From TWA4 sp051879215 (GTDB lineage: Bacteria > Bacillota > Clostridia > Lachnospirales > Lachnospiraceae): a stretch of DNA of 7,886 nt. Location of the stretch: assembly GCA_051879215.1 (NCBI GenBank), contig JBJELP010000230.1, positions 1 through 7,886 of the forward strand, in the 5' to 3' direction. The first letter of the stretch is position 1. Each line of letters begins with the position of its first letter. The notes under the pieces are model-generated. The model was given only the letters and a program-made list of their open reading frames with translations, searched no databases and was not told the origin of the DNA. The translations under genes and the position numbers were made by a program. Below, piece after piece: positions 6,711-7,886 of the stretch.

Positions 6711-7468
6711 TTCCTGCTTTTGATGCCCAGACATTCCATGAATACCGGGATTTCTTCTTCCCAGCAGGCTTCACAGTGTTCGCCGCCGGGTACGATCCGC
6801 AGAGTAGAGAATACATTTTTCTGATAAAATTCAATAAAGGTTTCCTGCAGCAGAGACAGCATGCGGGAATGATTGGAGAGCTCGCAGCTGCCATAATCCA
6901 TAAAAAGTGTGGTATTGGGATCCAGTTCACTGTTATGAATCATATTCAGTGTCAGATCCGGACGGCACCAGAGGCTGGGAGACAGGGCGGCCCCTTTGGA
7001 AAAGTATTCGTTATAGGCAGTCAGGGCATAAACGGTCATCAGACCGCCCATGGAGCTGCCGCAGATATAGGTATATTCACGTTCGGAAAGGGTGCGGAAT
7101 TCGCTGTCAATAAACGGCTTTAACTCATGGACAGTCCAGTCCATATACTCTTTTCCCCGTCCCTTGATCAGACCATAGCCTTCATCAAAATCCCAGGGAG
7201 AATACTCTGATAAACGGCGATTGCCTCTGGAATTGCATTCCACGGCAACGATGATCAGTGCGGGATCATGTTGTTTCAGATAGTCATACATGCCCCAGGA
7301 TTTTCCATAGGTTGCATCTTTATCGAAAAACACATTATGGCCGTCAAACATGTACATAACCGGATAGCGGGCCCCGCTTTCTTCATAATCCGGCGGAAGA
7401 TAGATATAAATGCGTCGTTTCAGTTTTCCCGATAAACCGGGAATTGTAATTTTCTCTTTAATGATCAT
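6707..7468 (-). CDS. Esterase-D/IroE-like alpha/beta hydrolase
   Basis: A 253-residue serine hydrolase of the putative esterase family (PF00756: esterase D, Fes/IroE, feruloyl and acetylxylan esterases). The N-terminal strand region (RRIYIYLPPDYEES..YPVMYMFDGHN) is typical. The nucleophile motif is GSSMG (137-141, S139), and the likely catalytic His is H231 in PGGEHCEACWEEE. The acid is probably in the region around D191 (MDYGSCE) but is not certain. No signal peptide or membrane span is present, so it should act in the cytoplasm, for example on esters released from imported plant, siderophore or acylated sugar compounds. The substrate cannot be read from sequence. The ATG at 7468 is preceded by a strong AAGGGGG ribosome site. 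The gene converges on the operon to its left and has its own promoter, so it is probably an independent unit. Confidence 0.9.
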   Translation of the reverse strand: MIIKEKITIPGLSGKLKRRIYIYLPPDYEESGARYPVMYMFDGHNVFFDKDATYGKSWGMYDYLKQHDPALIIVAVECNSRGNRRLSEYSPWDFDEGYGLIKGRGKEYMDWTVHELKPFIDSEFRTLSEREYTYICGSSMGGLMTVYALTAYNEYFSKGAALSPSLWCRPDLTLNMIHNSELDPNTTLFMDYGSCELSNHSRMLSLLQETFIEFYQKNVFSTLRIVPGGEHCEACWEEEIPVFMECLGIKSRK

Positions 7469-7479
7469 AGTCTGGACAA

Positions 7480-7486
7480 CCCCCTT
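7480..7486 (-). promoter_or_regulatory. Strong Shine-Dalgarno site of the esterase gene
   Basis: On the - strand AAGGGGG lies 11 bases before the esterase ATG (7466-7468). The spacing is slightly long but the match to the anti-Shine-Dalgarno sequence is good, supporting this start codon. Confidence 0.65.
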
Positions 7487-7539
7487 GTTCTGTAAAACGC
7501 ATCAGAAAATCCGGCACGTTCCACATGATAAACGCATCT

Positions 7540-7568
7540 ATTGTGGCACAAAAGTGCCATCAGGTCAA
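7540..7568 (-). promoter_or_regulatory. Probable sigma-70/A promoter of the esterase gene with an embedded palindrome
   Basis: On the - strand, TTGACC (7563-7568, five of six matches to the -35 consensus) is followed after exactly 17 bases by CACAAT (7540-7545, four of six matches to the -10 consensus). Transcription would begin near 7533, giving a leader of about 65 bases. The spacer contains a perfect inverted repeat, described separately. Reading was by eye, and other promoters nearby are possible. Confidence 0.5.
7544..7559. promoter_or_regulatory. Perfect inverted repeat, candidate operator
   Basis: TGGCAC-AAAA-GTGCCA is a perfect 6-base inverted repeat around a 4-base centre. It lies between the proposed -35 and -10 boxes of the esterase gene and overlaps the -10 by two bases, a classic place for a repressor site. 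There is no T-run after it, so it does not look like a terminator. The regulator is unknown and is not encoded in the window. Confidence 0.45.
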
Positions 7569-7735
7569 GAAAATTCCGAAAATTGGCTAAAAAAATCTGA
7601 AAGCAGAGAAAAATATCCAAGTAGCAATTTTTTCTTTTTTTGTCTGAATGACAGCCGCGAATCTGATCTTTATTTTTTTGCAAACGAGCACAAAAGCCAG
7701 TGCAGATATATCCACCAAAAGGGTGCATTCGCCTG
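7569..7735. other. AT-rich intergenic stretch without convincing gene
   Basis: This stretch carries homopolymer runs (seven A near 7590, T-rich blocks near 7627-7641 and 7671-7679) and no reading frame with protein-like composition or a well-placed ribosome site. Short inverted repeats (TGTC-TGAAT-GACA near 7640, CACC-AAAAG-GGTG near 7712) are too weak to call. It separates the esterase promoter from the structured element to its right and may hold that element's promoter, but I cannot point to one with confidence. Confidence 0.5.
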
Positions 7736-7745
7736 AGTCTTTAGA

Positions 7746-7867
7746 AGGTCTTAGCGAAAGATCCTGTATGGAAGGGGTAATCTCGCAGGTTTCGGCCCTG
7801 CGAGATTAGGTGCCCACCGTTCAAATGAATCCGCATCAGGCGGATTCATGCGTTGGCACCGGCCCCT
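7746..7867. ncRNA. Candidate structured RNA (hairpin plus three-way junction), family unknown
   Basis: The sequence folds into consecutive helices. A bulged hairpin, AGGTCTT (7746-7752) with AAGATCCT (7758-7765), comes first. A closing stem AGGGG (7773-7777) with CCCCT (7863-7867) then encloses two arms. Arm A is a perfect 12-bp stem (7778-7789 with 7797-7808, 7-base loop). Arm B has an outer 6-bp stem (7809-7814 with 7855-7860) and an inner perfect 10-bp hairpin (7825-7834 with 7840-7849, 5-base loop). Almost no bases are left unpaired at the junction. The strand is undecided. It could be a small RNA, a cis-regulatory leader of a gene to the right, or a DNA structure such as the end of a mobile element. 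It did not match from memory tRNA, tmRNA, RNase P, SRP RNA, 6S RNA or common riboswitch consensus. It may extend past 7886. Confidence 0.5.
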
Positions 7868-7886
7868 GGAAAAAGGAACTTGAGCT

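Noticed and set aside
7679..7706. Possible + strand promoter (TTGCAA ... GATATA) before the structured element
   Set aside because: The -35 matches only four of six positions and the spacing to the nearest -10-like sequence is about 21 bases, too long for a normal sigma-70/A promoter.
7410..7736. + strand open frame of 108 codons and - strand frame of 87 codons in the right intergenic region
   Set aside because: Neither has a convincing ribosome site or recognisable composition. One overlaps the start of the esterase gene antisense, and homopolymer runs give FFFF-like stretches.
7809..7860. Nested inverted repeat as an integron attC site or CRISPR unit
   Set aside because: It lacks the attC core GTTRRRY pairing and appears only once, so neither reading is supported.
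7746..7886. Assignment of the structured element to SRP RNA, 6S RNA, RNase P RNA, tmRNA or tRNA
   Set aside because: Short similarities such as GCAGGGCCGAA on the - strand recall SRP RNA, but the conserved S-domain loop is missing. The RNase P P4 motif, the tmRNA ends and a tRNA cloverleaf were also not found. 6S RNA was compared from memory only, because the sequence is cut at the window edge.

Overview
The window reads as a chromosomal segment of a low-to-mid GC Gram-positive anaerobe, most likely a clostridium of the Lachnospiraceae type. The basis is purine-rich Shine-Dalgarno sites (AAGGAG, AGGAAG, AAGGGGG), tightly packed genes, the codon usage by eye, and proteins that look like Firmicutes versions of their families. 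No taxonomic search could be run, so this is an inference.

Positions 1-6657 hold one co-directional + strand gene run, probably a single operon that begins outside the window. It contains the 3' end of an integral-membrane protein (probably an acyltransferase), an AMP-forming acyl/amino-acid ligase, an 80-residue acyl carrier protein, a MoxR-type AAA+ ATPase, a DUF58 membrane protein, and a large membrane-anchored transglutaminase-like protein of the TgpA/YebA type. Genes overlap by 16 or 4 bases or are separated by only 18-33 bases, and a strong hairpin terminator closes the run at 6653-6710. The first half looks like a module that activates an acyl group on a carrier protein and passes it to a membrane transferase. 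The second half is the widespread MoxR-DUF58-transglutaminase module. Having both in one transcription unit is the main biological interest, and it suggests that acyl tailoring of a surface molecule is linked to envelope protein maturation or crosslinking.

Positions 6707-7468 carry a convergent - strand gene for a cytoplasmic serine esterase of the esterase-D/IroE-like alpha/beta hydrolase family. It shares the bidirectional terminator. Its probable promoter at 7540-7568 has a perfect inverted repeat filling most of the spacer between the -35 and -10 boxes.

Positions 7469-7886 have no convincing protein gene. The first part is AT-rich with homopolymer runs. The last part, about 7746-7867, folds on paper into a compact hairpin plus three-way junction with 10-12 bp uninterrupted stems. 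It looks like a structured RNA or DNA element that I cannot assign to a known family, and it may continue past the end of the window.
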